Positions 36,886-48,974 of a DNA stretch of 64,000 nt are shown piece by piece. The first letter of the stretch is position 1; every line of letters begins with the position of its first letter. The position numbers and the translations under genes are program-made. This DNA is from Liolophura sinensis (taxonomy: Eukaryota; Mollusca; Polyplacophora; Chitonida; Chitonidae). Under the pieces are notes generated by a model. That model was not told the DNA's origin and did no database searches. It saw only the letters and a program-made list of their open reading frames with translations. The stretch lies in contig NC_088305.1 in assembly GCF_032854445.1 (NCBI RefSeq), positions 18,525,717 to 18,589,716 of the forward strand, written 5' to 3'.

Positions 36886-37930
36886 TACGTTAGAGTACTG
36901 GTGGTTTTAAAAAGCTTCCAGAAGTAGCCCTTCATTCTTTCAGCGGTTACCCATCGTACTCCCCCACCCACACGTTTCAAACACTTGTTACGTTCCCAAA
37001 CAAAGCGTTTATCGCTGCCGCATGTAAAAGCTAGTAATTATTTTCTAGGGAATAACGGAACAATTATATTACCAGAATGAAGGGAATAACAGTGCGTATA
37101 ACGCGAGGCGGGGAGCGGAGTAGGGTTAGGGGGCTGCCGGGCGGAGTTTGATCAAACACGAATTCAATGCGATTTTTGTTTGAGCGCCGTTCTGTCGAAT
37201 GAAGTGGTAACGGGGGCCATTAGCTTGTATGTAACACCAGTTCTATATCTCCTTCATGCTACCCCACCAACGCCTACGCTCTCTGACCTACCGCCCTCAT
37301 CTTGGCGACAGGTGAGGGTCCTAGCTCAGTCTCGGATCTGGATAGTGACGGTCCCAGACAATGTTTCACATGTGTCTCGAGATCGCTGTCACCTTACCTA
37401 CACGACCCTCAGTTTTTATTATTTGTATTGCACAACGGCGCACGAGAGAAAACAACGCGTTTGCTTACAGCTGCGTTATGGTTACAATAGCCATTTCTCA
37501 CCTGTGAAGCAAAAGCTAGCTCAAGTTGTCTGGTCGCTATACAACCTGCCAAACAATGCACCCTTGGCTCGATTCCTCTGATTTAAATGGATACACAATC
37601 GCTTCTGATAGGCTGGAGTGAGAAAGAGACAAGTCCAGGCGATGCATAGCCTAAGCTAAATTTTAAGTATGACTGATTTATTCAAGCGTGACCAAAGCTA
37701 CAGAAGATAATCCAGGAAACCTTAAGTCCACCGCCAGCCAATCAATGTCGACTCTGTATCTCTTTAACTCACGTGGGGAAATCTTTGTTTAACAGACAGA
37801 TAATTCATATTTTTATCTTAGTGTTTGCCAAAAGTGATAATTAATTCGTTTCTCATATAATCTAAATCTGATTATCATCAAATCAAGTCGGGCCGGAAAT
37901 GTCATCGTCCGGTCATGATGAGAAGAGAGA
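36886..37930. other. Unique intergenic DNA between arrays
   Basis: More GC-rich at 37090-37400. A 133-codon open frame (37180-37581) has no recognisable domain and is not called. Confidence 0.5.
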
Positions 37931-37996
37931 ATAATTTATTTATTTATTTATTTATTTATGATGTTTGTTGTTTAACGCCATACTCTTAACGGAATG
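37931..37996 (-). mobile_element. SINE 3' end with (ATTT)n tail
   Basis: taatttatttatttattta, then gttgtttaacgccatactct. C-rich sequence follows at 37998-38020. Confidence 0.7.
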
Positions 37997-38124
37997 ACCC
38001 TCCCCCCACCCCCCCACCCGCGGTACCTTATCCGCATTCAAATAAGGCTTTATAGCATTATGGATCGCCTTAGCCCGTTTCTGGTCCCTTCCCATTTTTA
38101 GCATGTTATATTGTTTGAGTAATG

Positions 38125-38300
38125 TGACTCAATATTTTGAGTAAATCTAGATCAAAGAATTCTATAAATTGTTGTTAAAATCACTGCATATTTTTAAGGG
38201 GTTAACAGTTGAACAGTTAGAATAAAACCCTAACGGAGGTAAATTGACCACAGGCCGGATTCCTCTGTTATGTGTGGCAATTTGCAAACTAACAGATGTA
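38125..38300 (+). repeat. Family-C repeat with internal deletion
   Basis: aaaatcactgcatatttt, gaacagttagaataaaaccc and caggccggattcctctgt; the gcttaagccatggt block is absent. Confidence 0.65.
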
Positions 38301-38917
38301 CTATAGTCAGTAGATTTACTCTCCGTGCTGTAGTCTTTCTTATTCTGTTGCCCTGTTTCGTCCCCACTGCACCCAACTCCAAGTTTGTCCAAACGATTCC
38401 AAGGGACTGTATATGTATCACACAGAACGGTTAAATGTCGACGAAAATACACTGTGGAATGTAATTTCTTTTTTCCCATGTACGATGCTTAAAACTTGAG
38501 CTCGAGTGTTAAAAACAGTCAACTCTGTTTACAAAGTCGCTTAGAGCCTAGTCGCAAATCTAAGCCCACATTTTGCCCGTTGTCTTTTACACGTTTAGAT
38601 CCTTAATACAATGTGGACCTACTCCTCAACAGGTTTAGTTCTTCAACGTATTCCTAAACACATCTCTTGATTCGCTCGGGGCGAAAACATGTTTGGACGC
38701 TAATTAGACGTCGAAGGGAATGATTATTTATAAAATGATTATACGTCTCCATTCACCTGTTCATCAATCCATACATTCATTCATTTGTTTTTTAAATTTT
38801 CTCGTTTTTCTTTTCTTAAGTCGTCTTTTGTTCGTTCGATCGCACTTTATTTATTTTCTCTGACGCATTTATCCAGATAAATATTCGGTAATTAAGTCAA
38901 TATTTCTAACAGTTTAT

Positions 38918-40160
38918 AGTCAGCCAGTCCGTCAGTCAGACAGGCAATCAGTGTGCTAGTTAGCCTGTATGTCAGTCCGTCAGTCAGACAGGAAATCACT
39001 CCTAGTCAGCGTGTAAGTCAGTCTGTCAGTCTGTCAGGTAATCAATCCCAGTTAGTATATAAACAGTCCGTCAGTCAGACAGGCAGTCAGTGTGTTAGTT
39101 AGCCTGTAAGTTAGTCGGTCAATCAGGCAGGCAATCAGTGTGCTGGTCAGTCTATCAATCGTCAGTCAGTCAGACAGGCAATCAGTGTGCTAATTAACCT
39201 GTATGTCAGTCCGTCAGTCAGACAGGAAATCACTCCTAGTCAGCGTGTAAGTCAGTCTGTCAGTCTGTCAGGTAATCAATCCCAGTTAGTATATAAACAG
39301 TCCGTCAGTCAGACAGGCAGTCAGTGTGTTAGTTAGCCTGTATGTCAGTCCGTCAGTCAGACAGGAAATCACACCTAGTCAGCGTGTAAGTCAGTCTGTC
39401 AGTCTGTCAGGTAATCAATCCCAGTTAGTATATAAATAGTCCGTCAATCAGACAGGCAATCAGTGTGCTAGTTAACCTGTATGTCAGTCCGTCAGTTAGA
39501 CAGGAAATCACACCTAGTCAGCGTGTAAGTCAGTCTGTCAGTCTGTCAGGTAATCAATCCCAGTTAGTATATAAACAGTCCGTCAGTCAGACAGGCAGTC
39601 AGTGTGTTAGTTAGCCTGTATGTCAGTCCGTCAGTCAGGCAGGAAATCACTCCTAGTCAGCGTGTAAGTCAGTCTGTCAGTCTGTCAGATAATCAATCCC
39701 AGTTAGTATATAAACAGTCGGTCAATCAGACAGGCAGTCAGTGTGCTAGTTAACCTGTATGTCAGTCCGTCAGTCAGACAGGCAGTCAGTGTACTGGTCA
39801 GTCTGTCAATCTGTCCGTCAGTCATGCAAGCAATCAGTGTGCTAGTTAGCCTGTAAATCAGTCCGTCATTCAGACAGGCAATCAGTGTGCTGGTCAGTCA
39901 GGCAATCACTCCATCAGTCAGGCAGTCAGTCAGTGTGCTAGTCAGTCTGTAAATCAGACCGTCAGTGAGGCAAGCAATCAGTGTGCTATTCAGTCTGTAT
40001 ATCAGTCCGCCAGTCAGGCAGGCAATCGGTGTACGTGTCAACGTGTAAGTCAGTCCGTCAGTCATAGAGAGCAATTAGTGTGCCAGTCAGCCTGTATGTC
40101 AGTTAGGCAGGCAATCAATGTGCGAGCCAGCCAATCAGTAGGTCAGCCAGTAAGTGAATC
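38918..40160 (+). repeat. GTCA-rich satellite with 139-bp higher-order repeat
   Basis: Monomers of roughly 46 bp on the theme gtccgtcagtcagacaggca. In the middle, three monomer types form a higher-order unit of 139 bp: the marker ggaaatcac recurs at 39225, 39364, 39503 and 39642. The flanks of the array are simpler monomers with decaying similarity. Confidence 0.92.
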
Positions 40161-40254
40161 AGTGATGACTTAATTCATCCAAGCAATTATCAGTGTGAGA
40201 GTGAAACGGTTTGTCACTGTACACAGTATGCTAAATAAGATGATAGCACAGCAT

Positions 40255-40520
40255 TTTGAGTAATTTTACACCAGTGACATCTAATAAATTGCAGTTAATA
40301 TCACTGCATGTTTTTTACCTAATTCTGCTTAAGCCATGGTTCTAGAGGGCGTGTAATTTGCTACTACTTATGCATTTACATGAACATTTAAAATAAAACC
40401 CTAACCGAGGTAAACTGAGAAGAGGCCTTATTTCGCAGGTTACCAGTGACCATTTGCCAGCTGTCATACTTTCGTCGCTGATCTGTTTTCTCTCACTGCT
40501 ATACGTCGTAATTGCATTGT
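40255..40520 (+). repeat. Family-C repeat
   Basis: ccagtgacatctaataaatt, taattctgcttaagccatgg, aataaaaccctaaccgagg and catttgccagctgtcatac in family order. Confidence 0.72.
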
Positions 40521-40856
40521 CTATAGCAATCAATTATTTTTGGGGGCTTCCCAAAACACCGTTCAACACAAACCACCAAAGAAGTATGACACAGTATATG
40601 GAGTATACGAAATTAGACTGGATTCATACAAGAGGAAGAAGTAAATAATTTTCGATTATTACGTGACGCAAAGAATGTCCTTGGCAAATGATTTACCATC
40701 TAAATCAAATCCTATTTTATACAGTTCATAGTTAATCAAAATGTGTGTTGCAATTTTTCATATATCCGACGTGGCGATCTTATTCCACACTGTGGATATA
40801 CGAATCCCAGCTCGGTCTTAAGCGGATTAAGACACAAGTATGAGCCGATATTAAAT

Positions 40857-41460
40857 AAGAGATTCTGTGTTTTCCATATTGAGAGATTCTGTGTTTTCCA
40901 TATTAAGAGATTCTGTGTTTTCCATATTTAGAGAAATTCTGTGTTTTCCATATTGAGAGATTCTGTATTAAGAGATTCTGTGTTTTCCATGTTGAGAGAT
41001 TCTGTGTTTTCCATATTGAAATATTCTGTGTTTTCCATATTGAGAGATTCTGTATTGAGAGATTCTGTGTTTTCCATATTGAGAGATTCTGTATTGAGAG
41101 ATTCTGTGTTTTCCATATTGAGAGATTCTGTATTGAGAGATTCTGTGTTTTCCATATTGAGAGATTCTGTATTGAGAGATTCTGTGTTTTCCATATTGAG
41201 AGATTCTGTGTTTTCCATATTGAGAGATTCTGTGTTTTTCCATATTGAGAAATTCTGTGTTTTCCATATTGAAATATTCTGTGTTTTCCATATTGAGAGA
41301 TTCTGTATTGAGAGATTCTGTGTTTTCCATGTTGAGAGATTCTGTGTTTTCCATATTGAAATATTCTGTGTTGTCCATATTGGAAGATTCTGTATTGAGA
41401 GATTCTGTGTTTTCCATATTGAGAGTCTCTGTGTTTTCCATATTGAGAGATTCTGTGTTA
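40857..41460. repeat. 24/15-bp minisatellite, open on both strands
   Basis: Units gagattctgtgttttccata-ttga (24 bp) alternate in part with a 15-bp short form gagattctgtattga, giving 39-bp pairs. Both lengths are multiples of three, so long frames are open on + (FSILRDSV repeats, to 187 codons) and - (NMENTESL repeats, to 157 codons). A 7-base spacer change near 40928 and an extra T near 41236 shift the frame inside the array, which argues against a protein. Confidence 0.95.
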
Positions 41461-41759
41461 TGCCTATTTACTTAAAGAACAATGTATTCATTGTTAAATT
41501 ATAACAGATTCATTCATATTTGTTAGTTAGATAGACATCATGCATTTTACTGTATTGTAGTTTGGTATATGTAGAAATACACTTTCGGAAGTACAAAACA
41601 AAATAATAATTTTGATGTCAATATTCACGTTTTTCTGATAAGAAATTAAGCAGAGTACTAGTGTATAAAGAGGGAAGAATTATAATTTGTCAAGTGTTAA
41701 AAATCATTTAACAATCAGACAAGATACGAGCCTGACACCTTTCAACAGGCCACAATTTG
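41461..41759. other. Unique intergenic DNA
   Basis: Nothing recognised. Confidence 0.55.
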
Positions 41760-42210
41760 CGTTGTTCTTCGCAAATAAGGAAAAGTTGACTTGATTATTT
41801 TGCCAGAAAAGCTCTTTAATTACCGAGTGAAGAAATCGGTAAATGAGCAGGGCGACTCCATAACTTGGTGAAAAAATTTCCCACGAGTGTTAACCGCCCT
41901 TCGCTTCTGAGAAGACATCAATTCCAGTGATTTGGACTAGAATCCCTATGTTATCTAATGTACTATATCGTATTACAGCTTAAGGTCCTTACACTCCACC
42001 CCTCGGGCAGTTTCCCAGGTCAGCGTTTATCTTCTTTAAGCACCTCACTTATCGGGACAATGGGTGTTTTGATTAACACCTTGACCGTGTTACGCGGTCC
42101 GTTCACGGACGTGTTAACAAGTGGCTAATAGCCTATTCCCTAAGGCCAAGTGCCCTCACAGAATCCCGTGCTTGGTCTAACGGGATCTGAACGAGTAGAA
42201 AAACAGAGCA
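41760..42210. promoter_or_regulatory. Candidate regulatory block
   Basis: Repeat-free, mixed-composition sequence with tttgattaacacc, a TTCCCACG CSL-like site near 41878, tttaattaccgag and a ttaacaagtgg E-box-like motif. Regulatory status is inference. Confidence 0.2.
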
Positions 42211-44700
42211 CGATCTGAACTATCACATTGACATACGTGTATCCGGACGCAATAATTTTATCGGCTGGATTTGTTTAATTGATATCATTAACTGCTGTGT
42301 GTAGTGCACAAACAGGCGGTGGCTTCAAAGGAATGCCTTTAAATCACCTGTAATTTAAGAAGAAACCAATTACGTAGTAAAGTTGACGGTGGGAAAAGTA
42401 ACTACGTAACCTTATTCAAGCCTCCACGAGTCTGTGAGATAAAGATCCATGACTGGATTTTCCTTCTCCCCTCAGAAGTTGAGAAATCTTATAACACGTT
42501 TTTTTTTTCGTGATATGCTGAAATTTAAGGCGCAGCTGCATTTCCGTTTATTTGTGTTTTTGTATCTTTAGCAAATACATTTGTTCAATTCCCGTTTAAA
42601 GGATTAGCCTCATTAACTGTCGACTCAAAAAAGAGGGCAAGGCGTTCAGTGGCAGGGTATTTTAGCAATCACGTGTTAATCAGCAGTCTTTGTCTGTATG
42701 CTTGTTTCGATGGACTTTCACTTTCACATGTCTTTAAGTTGACAGTAAATAATTTTCAAAGGGAAAATATATGCTCTACGCCCGACATATACTTTGCAAA
42801 GCACATATTTGCCCCAAGAATTACTCATTTGTCTTATCTGCCATTTAACAGCATTTTACTTGGTGACAGAGAGTAAAACGTACATATATTTTTGTCTTTT
42901 TTGTTTTTTACATATTTACAACGTGTTTTCAGTAAACTAACTCCTACACTATAGTTGCATACATTTTGACTATCACGTTTCGTTTTGAAAACATTTAATT
43001 ATTAGAAGAATTAGAAAGTACATGTATATGAATATACAACGAATAACACGTGATGCACCAGTTCAACATAAACAGTCCAGGTTTGATGTGAAGAGGCAGT
43101 CAAATAAAACAGGTTTCATCACCTCCATATCTACACAAATAGTCTTATACTTTGTTAGAAACACGATCTTAACCTCAATGGTGTTTCACTTGTGCCTTGT
43201 TCCCATTTTGCATATGTACATTAAATGTCGAAAACATTCATCATAATTATTTTTTTTATTAATGCTTACATTACATGACTATTAAATTTTATAAATACAT
43301 GTCACATATTTTGAAAAAGATAGGTAGTTAAATAATTCAAAACTTTTTAGTATATTTTTTATGGTCAGAAGTTGCGATGTTCTCATTATAAACTTCTTTG
43401 TTAAATGCAGATACTTTACACATGGCGATATAATGCATGGGTACCATTTCTTTCATATTTTAAATTTATTTAAATATTTATTCAATTTTTTATTGGTGTT
43501 TTATGCCGTAATCAAGAATATTAATATTTATTTAAATATATATTTTCTCTGTGTGTTTCTTATTACAAAATTCATATTACAAACTTTTCATTATAATTGA
43601 TTACATTGTAATTATTTCTAATGTAAAGTAATATATTTTAAGTCTAAGACCTAAGCATTAGTAGTGTACATGTGCGCATGACACATTAACTGTTCAAGTA
43701 AATGCTAAAACACTAGCAAATTGTACCGTCAAATAGCACGACAGCTTAGCATTGGGCTATATACACAACCATGCCGTGTGTTATGTGCACTATATTAGAC
43801 GTCGCTTCTCCAGAATTACTCAAAATACTCAAATTATTGCCGTCATACTGAATATACTGGTACATTAAAACAATACAAAGAAACCAGTCCTCCGAGATGC
43901 TCAGCCTTCCAGCAGAATTACGTTTTATTCGGGAATACGGTATACAAGTCGAAGGGCACAGAGAGTAAAATCAAAGTAACGGCGACCGTTGAAATACAGT
44001 CTCTTATCATTTTACTTCTGTTGCGATTTTGTAAGAGCCTTGCATGGACAGGTGGACATACGGATTAATAAGTTCACAAATTGCCGGTAATGGATTTTAT
44101 TTCAGAACCCGGCGCCGTATAGATCTCAATAGCTTGTTTTTATTTCCTCTAGAGCAGCTTTTACGCCCCAAAGAGAAAGCTGGTATCCTTTTTTTAGTTT
44201 TATATATTATGTTACATATTAAGAAATAAAAAAAACAAGCGTTTGTAGTATCATTTAAACTGGGCGGCAACCCCGCACTCGATGTACCAGTGATTGGGAG
44301 TCGTGTCTTGTTCGACCAACCCACGTCCTGCATCCCCAATCAAAATTAATATGAAGACGGCTGTATGATACTCATTGGTTGACCAACTTCCTTTAAATAC
44401 AAATTAGGGCCGAAATAAAATTTACCTTTAATAACTGAGCTCCTCTAAGCGGATCCTTTATGGCAGTATATGGTTTATGCGTGTGTACATATATCCCATA
44501 ATACATTTACACAATCAACAATGTCCAGGTGTTTTTCTTTCTTTTCTTTTTTCATTTATGAGATGTTTCTTATCGCTTGAACAATTTTAGTATACCCAAT
44601 GCTTCATGTCGCCTCTGAAGTCGCAGGGCTATTTTATTAGATTTCTATGGTGTGTGATGCTTTAATCTATCTGCACGTGGCGTCTGATCACTAATCTTAA
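42211..44700. other. Unique, very AT-rich intergenic DNA
   Basis: Includes a SINE-A scrap at 43485-43520 (tattggtgttttatgccgta). No gene recognised. Confidence 0.5.
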
Positions 44701-44706
44701 TCCATG

Positions 44707-44745
44707 TATAAATATAGCCTGTTGCAGCCTGAGCGCAAGCCGCTG
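44707..44745 (+). promoter_or_regulatory. Possible TATA promoter upstream of copy B
   Basis: TATAAATA at 44707-44714 is followed by a GC-rich segment (44730-44760). There is no good initiator 31 bases downstream and no strong splice donor nearby. It lies 4.2 kb before bHLH copy B. Confidence 0.22.
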
Positions 44746-44759
44746 TGTGCGCCGGGGAG

Positions 44760-45320
44760 AGTATAGTTGTACAGAGTCTCCGTCTACGATACAACGTTAG
44801 CACACGTCACTGTGTGCCCCGATACAAAGCAAGTTGCAAGACTGTTGTTACAGTAACGTTTTGCATCCACATGAAAAGGCATCCTGACTTTCCTCCTTAA
44901 ACATTTTCAAATCATATTGCAAAATGCGATATTAATGGAAAATATGCCCAGCTCTTTGCAGCGTTGTAAAAACTGCGTCACTTAACTTTGTACATACGTG
45001 TTAATCACGCTGCACTATCACTCAGTGCCTAATATATCGCTGATTCTTTTGAAGGCGTATCACTTTGACTGGTAATTAATTTAACATTATAACTACAGTG
45101 GAGAAAGACATTGGCTGATGTTGTGTGTCTATAGAATATACATGATTACGTACCTATAACATCTATGATGAAAATTAAATGATTTGTCGTTACTTTTCTT
45201 TATTCCTTTCTCTTTCATTCATTTTCATTTTCATGAAGAATTTTTCAAAACTGTTTAAAGACATCACCACATCGTGCTGGGCTTCATCTCACAGGCTGGC
45301 GCATCCAACATGCGTAACAT
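44760..45320. other. Unique intergenic DNA
   Basis: Nothing recognised. Confidence 0.5.
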
Positions 45321-45324
45321 TTAC

Positions 45325-45740
45325 TTATTTGATTGGTGTCTTACAGCATACTCTTAATATTTCGTATTAATATATCATGAAGTACTATAATATTTCACTC
45401 ATACGACGGCAGGCAGCATTATGATGCGAGGAAATCGGTCGCAGGGATCGAGCTTGAGTTGTACTTGAACTACAATGACCGTTGGCGTCTTACGCCATAC
45501 TTCACAATATTTCACTTATACGATGGCAGCCTTGGGCTGGGGAAAACCCTTCACCATCTGCAGGTTGCTGCAAAACCTTCACAAGTACGTCGCAAGGAAA
45601 AGAGTTTGAGCTGTACTTGAACTGCCAGTGACCACATCGGTGAGTTGGTGTCTTACGCCGCACTCAAGAATATTTTACTTATATGGCGTTGGGCAGCATT
45701 ATGATGCAAGAAAACCATGCTACAAGGCTATCCATGCATT
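45325..45740 (-). mobile_element. Head-to-tail trimer of truncated SINE-A copies
   Basis: Three successive minus-strand bodies begin near 45329, 45481 and 45646, each with a gtgtcttac/gcgtcttacgcc start and an atttcact/attttactt block. The first two end in a tacttgaact-type B-box complement. None keeps its (ATTT)n tail except at the outer edge. Confidence 0.82.
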
Positions 45741-45744
45741 ATAC

Positions 45745-46095
45745 AATCAAATCTGCAATGTGGGGTTGAATTCTGGTCCAACGTATAGACTTCATTTCAA
45801 ACCCGGGTCGTGTCATACCAAAGAACAAAATGGTGCTTGTGGTTGCGAACTGAGTCGTTAGAGAAAGGAAACAGGACTGGTTGGCCGGATGTCCGTGTAG
45901 TGTGACTGCTTGGGGTATCACATGGTATCTTCGGCATGATATACATGTACTTCAGTGACGGCAGCACCTTGACGGCATGAATTCACCCTGCCACAAGAAG
46001 ACTCAGATATATTACTCAGATATACACCGAATCACTCCTCGTACGTCATATGACTGAAAACAATTTTTAAGTAGGACGTAAAACCCCGAGTATAC
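45745..46095 (+). mobile_element. SINE-B copy with V-type 3' end
   Basis: caaacccgggtcgtgtcata, ggactggttggccggatgt, tcttcggcatgatatacatg, and a 3' block tcatatgactgaaaac with ggacgtaaaaccccgag. Confidence 0.82.
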
Positions 46096-46124
46096 ATTGA
46101 AACATGCAAAGTAATAGAACAATC

Positions 46125-46275
46125 CAAAAAGAACTGAAATAAGTAACCAGGTATAACAATATGATAGTCAGTGCAGCGAGAATAAAACCAAAACAGCGAC
46201 GACAGCGTTATAATTGGCAAATGGCCACAAGTAAAAGCTGAAATTCAGCATCTTGACAATTTATTATTTTTTCTT
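46125..46275 (-). repeat. Family-C repeat (inverted, diverged)
   Basis: gagaataaaaccaaaacagc, gacgacagcgttataattgg and caaatggccac match the complement of the family-C 3' half. Confidence 0.55.
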
Positions 46276-46294
46276 GTAAAATCTCTCTCCGGTC

Positions 46295-46470
46295 GTTAGT
46301 TGGGGAGCCCGCCAGGAACACGCAGATGGCCGTGGGTGTCATCGGGCTTTGCCAGGTTTTCGCCCACCATAAAGCTGGCAGCCGTCGTATTAGAGTGTTG
46401 TGTAAAAATCAATCCAATAAAAAAATAAAAAAATAAATAAACATATAAACAAACAAATAAATAAATGAAT
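46295..46470 (+). mobile_element. SINE-A copy
   Basis: ggaacacgcagatggccgtg, ttcgcccaccataaagctgg and an imperfect AAAT tail. Confidence 0.85.
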
Positions 46471-47194
46471 AAAACAAGTCTAAAACCATTGTGTGTAGTT
46501 CACATTTTAGTCAAATGTGTAACAGAAATAAACTGTTGCCATTTGAATTATGTATTGACTGAACTGCTGTTTACGCCACAGGCTGTCACATATGATCACG
46601 TGCTTGGTTGACCAGAACAAAGATGGCTGAAATTACGTACAGACTAGGACGATCTTGTCAGGCGAGGACATCAAGCTGGTCTAACTACACATACAGTCAT
46701 AGTTGGTCCATATTTTATTACTCTTATTGATCTTTTCCACAGTCTGGTAATTTTACTGACTGTGTACTTACTCTATATCGCGCCTCGTGCCATGGCATCA
46801 CCATACGTAATATCATGCGACACACTCGGTAAGCATAAATACAGCCCTTCTTTGATAGAGACTGTCGTAGGTTTTCAGGTTGCAAGTTTAAAAAGTACGG
46901 TGTAGTCTTTACTAAAACCCCAAACCTGTTACCTCCGGATCTGCTATATTATGAAGGTGGAATCTCAATTATTTATTTGTTTTATATTCATATCTATCAA
47001 AGCAAATTTGAACGAATTCCTCCTACAAGCATTCCTCACTCTGAATTATAATATCTATACCTCATTCCAGGTCTTGTTTTTTCTACCACCATCAAACATT
47101 GCTCAGTCTGGTCATGCATGTAAAAAGTCTTACTTAAAAAAAACATTATTAGAGTTTAGAGTTCGAACTCTTTTATAACTAAAGGTAAAAATAA
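46471..47194. other. Unique intergenic DNA
   Basis: Nothing recognised. Confidence 0.5.
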
Positions 47195-47202
47195 TTCTAT
47201 AT

Positions 47203-47261
<59 letters not shown>

Positions 47262-47455
47262 TTTTTTTATTTATTCATTTATTTATTTATTTATCTATTT
47301 ATTTATTTATTTATTTATTTGATTGGTGTTTTACGCCGTACTCAAGAATATTTCACTTTATACGACGTTTACCAGCATTATAGTGGGAGGAAACCGGACA
47401 GTGACCGGGGGAAACCCACGACCATGCGCAGGTTTCTGGCAGACCTTCCCACAAT
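47195..47455 (-). mobile_element. SINE-A copy with very long (ATTT)n tail
   Basis: About 120 bases of tail, then gattggtgttttacgccgta and the body to tctggcagaccttcccac. Confidence 0.95.
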
Positions 47456-48974
47456 AATCCTATACTGATCCACCGTAGTCTCTCATACATGATAGGCAAC
47501 CCTTTTTTTTTCACTTTGCTACATTTACCATAACATGGTCGTCAGGAAAGGAGTAGACGTACGATGGGCAAAATTGAGAACTAATGGTTGGTGAACTTAA
47601 GAAATTCGTGAAGGCATGTGATGTCGTTTGTGAGAAAGGTAATCGGTAAATCAATGTCAACAAAAGTTGCATAATATTTTTGACACGTCACATATTTCAT
47701 AAGACTATTCTTTAAACCTTGGGAGAGAAAAGTTTCGAATACGAACCTCCCCTATCGCATGTCCTTCTGCATGTTTACCTTTTGCTTTGAATAAAACAAA
47801 TGGTATTCAATCTGGCAGCCTGTTGGCTTTTAATAATTCCTGCAAAACGGTCCTCGTCCGGGAGAGAAAATGAATGTTTTAAACACATCTGTTCGCTATG
47901 GCCTAATCAAAATGTTAAAACGTATAGGGTATAAGAAGGGAATATACGAGAGTATATAGGCATTTCTGATTTTTCAGCTGCATGAAGAAAAACGTTCTTA
48001 CGACAAAATGAACTGTTTTATTAAAACAAAGCCTTTGGGAAAAACTATGTATATACAAGTGAAACATCTATGGATAGAAAGAATTAGTTCTGATCTAATA
48101 AATTTGTTTCAACCAATTAAACCACATTCATTTTGATAGATTTTGTGCAATCGAGAATCATACATACATATTGCACTCTTGGATAATTCGATTTTTTTTT
48201 TCGATTTTCAGCGAGAGAGTTTCAGTTTAGTTTGTACATATGCATGTAAAAGTAGATTTAATTTTAATGGCTCAAGATAACCTCATGGTGAAAAATAACG
48301 GTAAATATCGCGGCGTGTTACCACGAGTAGCTGGTAACATGTGTGAGTCAAACACGTGACTGTATGGTGGAAGATATAGGAGAAAAAGTATTGACAATGA
48401 TTTCCCACTGAGTCTATACTTAGTTAAGCATATTCATACAATACGCAGAGAAATGAAAAAGGACGATAGTATATGAATCGCATTTTGCGACCTAACGCAA
48501 GAGTGATCCGACTGCATAATTCCCAATCTGTGACCTCTAAACTCTCGAGCTGATGCACTATAGGTTGTGAAAAATCCAGATTACAGGGCCCAACTGAATC
48601 TGTGATCAGCGTGGCATCAGATGTGACGTGTTTATTTACAGTCAATCGACATTTCGAAAAGATGAACGCATGTCCCTTTTCAATTATCTGCTTGTTTTTA
48701 TAGATTGAAATCTTGTACAATCTGTTCCAGAACAATAGCTCGAAGGACGAGTGCTTCGAGGCGCAATCTGGAGCAGAACAGGCTGGTGTCCAGAGAGTAA
48801 CGAAGTATCTCTATAACTACTGCCTACAAGCTGATACCCGGAATATTTCCTAGACCACGCCTTGTTCAGAGGACAAGCAATAACCATTTCAGTACAGGTT
48901 TATTAAAACCTTATAACTGACAATCCTGAAGTCTCACGTCGGCGTTCGCCGCCGCCAAGGAAAACTGTACGGAG
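47456..48974. other. Upstream region of bHLH copy B
   Basis: AT-rich with a CAGATG E-box near 48617 and a possible acceptor TTTATTTACAG ending at 48640. No strong TATA plus initiator pair was found just before the CDS. A GC-rich patch (48935-48960) immediately precedes the start. Confidence 0.45.

Noticed and set aside
37180-37581. 133-codon + frame
   Set aside because: No recognisable domain, no promoter or splice context, and a composition like its surroundings.
36095-40160. CRISPR-like array of short direct repeats
   Set aside because: Units are contiguous without unique spacers, and the genome is clearly animal; these are minisatellites.
40941-41504. 187-aa repeat protein
   Set aside because: The frame is a by-product of 24- and 15-bp units, the opposite strand is equally open, and frame changes occur inside the array.
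44707-44860. Confident first exon for copy B
   Set aside because: A good TATAAATA is present, but there is no initiator at the right distance and no strong splice donor. Kept only as a low-confidence promoter.
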